The notes under the pieces were generated by a model. The model saw only the letters and a program-made list of their open reading frames with translations, was not told the DNA's origin and searched no databases. From Breviolum minutum Mf 1.05b.01 (lineage: Eukaryota > Sar > Dinophyceae > Suessiales > Symbiodiniaceae), in NCBI GenBank assembly GCA_000507305.1, contig DF240088.1:67400-131399 (forward strand): a stretch of 64,000 bases of DNA, given 5' to 3'. Numbering within the stretch: the first letter of the stretch is position 1; each line of letters starts with the position of its first letter. Below, piece by piece: positions 61,851-64,000 of this stretch. The translations under genes were made by a program, and so were the position numbers.

Positions 61851-63845
61851 CACACCAGGATACGCCATGCATCTTGCCCACGAGCTTTTCTCATCAGGGC
61901 CTCGCCCTGACACATCACTCAAGCTCGGATCAGGCTTCATTATAATTCAACTCAACCTACAAAAGGCACACAAAAGGGCAGGGTCACAGCCAATCATGTG
62001 CCTGCCTCCCATTTGGCACGTTCCCAGTCATTGCCCGCCTCAAACGGAAATGACAAACTGGAAAGGATATCAGGTTGACTCAGACAACAAAGCAGCAAAA
62101 TTCACAGGTGGTATGGTTTGGCCAGAGTTTCGTTATTTGCAAGGGTATGTACGGTTGGTGACATCTTCATACTCACTGTCCCGGGTCTTCATTTATCTTA
62201 ATCTTGGCAGGCCTTGCAACAAAACTGTTCGGACATTCTCCAATTAATCAAGGTTCAAGACTACTTAAACATATCTCAGCATCCTGACTGAAGCGAACAT
62301 GGCTGGCAAGGCTACCGCCTAGCATGGACGGGCACACCGATTCTGTGTGCCTTCCCATTCTGTGCAAAACCGCCCAAATATCCCTCATCTCTTGAAAATC
62401 CAGCGACTTCAAGAACTGTTCCCCACCTCTGCATTCACAGCCCGTGCAAGCCAAAAGCCTTGCAGAAACAGATTTGTGTCCCAAATACGGGACACTAGGC
62501 AGGTGGGCATCAAAAGGTTCCTACAATTGGAAAAGCTCCTCTACAAGTTCTACATAAAGGTCAGTTGAAATTGCCATTGCATGGAAACATCTGTCCTTCC
62601 TGGCTGAAAATGATGATCCTTCACATTGCCCCCGAGAGAAAGACGACAAGAATCCATAGCCAAAGCCAGAAGCAGTATGAAATGAATAGCAATTGAGGAA
62701 GAGTGAGAATGAAGCTAGATCTCAACTGGGGTTCCTGCAGAGCTGCACGGACTGAAGCTCGGGGCCCAGTGGTCCAATTGGCCACAAAGGCTACACAGAT
62801 AGAAAGATAGAAGCATGGACAAACAATCAAAAGCCTCGTGCCATCTCACAATCCATAAAGTGCAAGAAAACAAGTCAAACAAGGCTTATTGGACGATAAA
62901 GTCAAATGGACAGGTATACACTCACCAGTGGCAAGATAAGAAATGATGAATGTTCTCAAGAAGAAATGAAAATTGAAAAGTATCGATTCGCCTACTTTCT
63001 TTTCAACAAACCTCTCTGTGGCTTTCTCCATTTTCCAAGCTCACCTCTCTAGTAGTCATCCGACTGAGTCCAGCCCTCTGGAGCATTTGCCACAGAGTAG
63101 CTGAATCTGGTAGTTCCAAGGTCAGTCCAAGGATGAAGACTCACGTGACTAACATGACCAAGCTAATCAGAACCTTCGTCACCACCATGCTTTACTTTGT
63201 GCTTGGAGAATGACTCAGAATCACAGTTGGCGACTTCAACTTCGAGGTCTTACCAAGCTGGCAACAGCTACAGCCTGTCCAAATTCACTATCACGAGCTT
63301 TTCGCACCTGCTTCGTTCGCGAGAATGGGGTTGAAAACTTGATGCAACGTAAAGCGAAATGCCATCCTTGTGAATCTAGTTGTCCTTAAATGTTGCATCA
63401 AGAAATGGTGGGAAACAAAGAAAGGACGAAACAGCCAGACGGACGGACAGAAGGACAGACAAACGACGGAAGGACAGACGGACAAACAAACAGTGCCTCC
63501 ATTCCAGGGAGGGCACGACGACACGCATCCATCATAACCTCTCCAGTTGGGCCATCCGTGACTTTGCCACCAGCCTAAGGCAAGAAGAGAAAAGCATTAT
63601 CCAAATCAAATTAAGACCGGAAGTGTCCTTCCGGTAGCTGTGGCAATTTGTGATAACCCCATGTTTTGTTCACGCAACTCCGGTGTCTCATTGCAGTATT
63701 TGACATCGCAACTGCTTGTCAAAACCTGACAGAACCCGTACACCACAAAAAGCCTTCGCCTCCACGTACTCGACTTTCACTGGGAGGTACTCATTCAACT
63801 CAATGACGAAACGAGCAAGCCATTGACCCAGCGACTCAAAAAGTC
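61850..63845 (-). CDS. Exons of a gene running off the right edge, unknown function
   Basis: Exons with splice support: 63731-63845 (SLGQWLARFVIELNEYLPVK, after TTGCAG with an exonic G), one starting at 63574 (KVTDGPTGEVMMDACRRALP, probable GC donor after PGME), 63254-63337 (FSTPFSRTKQVRKARDSEFG, 28 codons, GTAAGA donor), about 63050-63130 (DSATLWQMLQRAGLSRMTTR), 62926-62991 (ILFNFHFFLRTFIISYLAT, GTGAGT donor), 62625-62734 (LTLPQLLFISYCFWLWLWIL, a membrane helix), about 62275-62435 (LDFQEMRDIWAVLHRMGRHT) and 61850-61945 (MKPDPSLSDVSGRGPDEKSS). A membrane protein is likely, with no recognised family. The 5' end lies beyond 64000. Confidence 0.55.
63430..63495. repeat. Degenerate GGAC/AGAC tetranucleotide repeat
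   Basis: GACGGACAGAAGGACAGAC-type units over about 65 bases in the intron between exons starting at 63574 and 63337. It resembles the tract at 59435. Confidence 0.65.
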
Positions 63846-64000
63846 CTGCAAAATACTCAACTCAACAGCCTTCAGTGAGTAGATCTACGCATGCCACTAA
63901 CTTATGTCGAAACGATTCTCGGATACCTGTTCATTCAACCCAAGCCACCATGAAACATGCTGCATGCCACTTCAAAGCCTCAAACGGTTCCAGTTCATTT

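Noticed and set aside
63090-63200. TGA inside an apparent membrane helix (LVMLVT, stop, VFILGL)
   Set aside because: The TGA lies in GTGAGT, a normal donor, so one side is probably intronic; not taken as evidence for recoding.
1-64000. Mobile elements, CRISPR arrays, tRNA or rRNA genes
   Set aside because: No reverse transcriptase or transposase motifs, terminal repeats, spaced direct repeats, or tRNA/rRNA-like sequence were recognised by eye. A tRNA scan and a repeat-library search would be decisive.

Overview
The window looks like nuclear DNA of a dinoflagellate, possibly a Symbiodiniaceae-like species. No prokaryotic features are present (no operons, no long intact ORFs). Coding signal occurs as short exons of about 30-430 bases separated by introns. 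In the genes I could join by codon phase, intron acceptors are nearly always AG followed by an exonic G. Donors are a mixture of GT, GC and a few GA. That splice grammar, the long run of genes on a single strand, and several protein families I recall from dinoflagellates all point the same way. Essentially every convincing exon is on the minus strand, so transcription runs from right to left.

Layout in transcription order (right to left): (1) 61.8-63.85 kb, exons of a gene that continues past the right edge. (2) 56.75-60.69 kb, an alpha/beta-hydrolase (lipase/esterase-like) with a hydrophobic, possibly plastid-directed N-terminus; most exons join in phase. (3) about 52-56.5 kb, exons of a membrane-protein family that seems to be dinoflagellate-type. 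(4) 44.89-49.98 kb, a complete 16-exon asparagine synthetase-like gene encoding 452 residues. (5) 42.7-44.55 kb, an unrecognised gene with one long exon. (6) 35.64-42.2 kb, membrane and cysteine-rich exons ending in a stop codon at 35640. (7) 32.9-35.04 kb, a gene beginning with a signal-peptide-like exon. (8) 28.9-31.1 kb, exons of a membrane protein. (9) 25.57-28.16 kb, an XK-related (XKR, scramblase-like) membrane protein. (10) 9.4-25.3 kb, a long series of exons including a PDZ-like segment, an acidic poly-Asp exon and many coiled-coil exons. (11) 2.46-4.5 kb, the terminal exons of a gene whose stop is at 2457. The first 2.4 kb has no supported gene.

Introns and spacers carry many AT-dinucleotide tracts, trinucleotide arrays around a 125-base run of N, and a 358-base composite tetranucleotide array at 39.46-39.82 kb. 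Functions of the genes do not form an obvious pathway. Gene boundaries outside the asparagine synthetase-like gene and the hydrolase are uncertain; exon clusters listed as one entry may belong to more than one gene. No tRNA, rRNA, CRISPR, transposase or intact dinoflagellate spliced-leader sequence was recognised.
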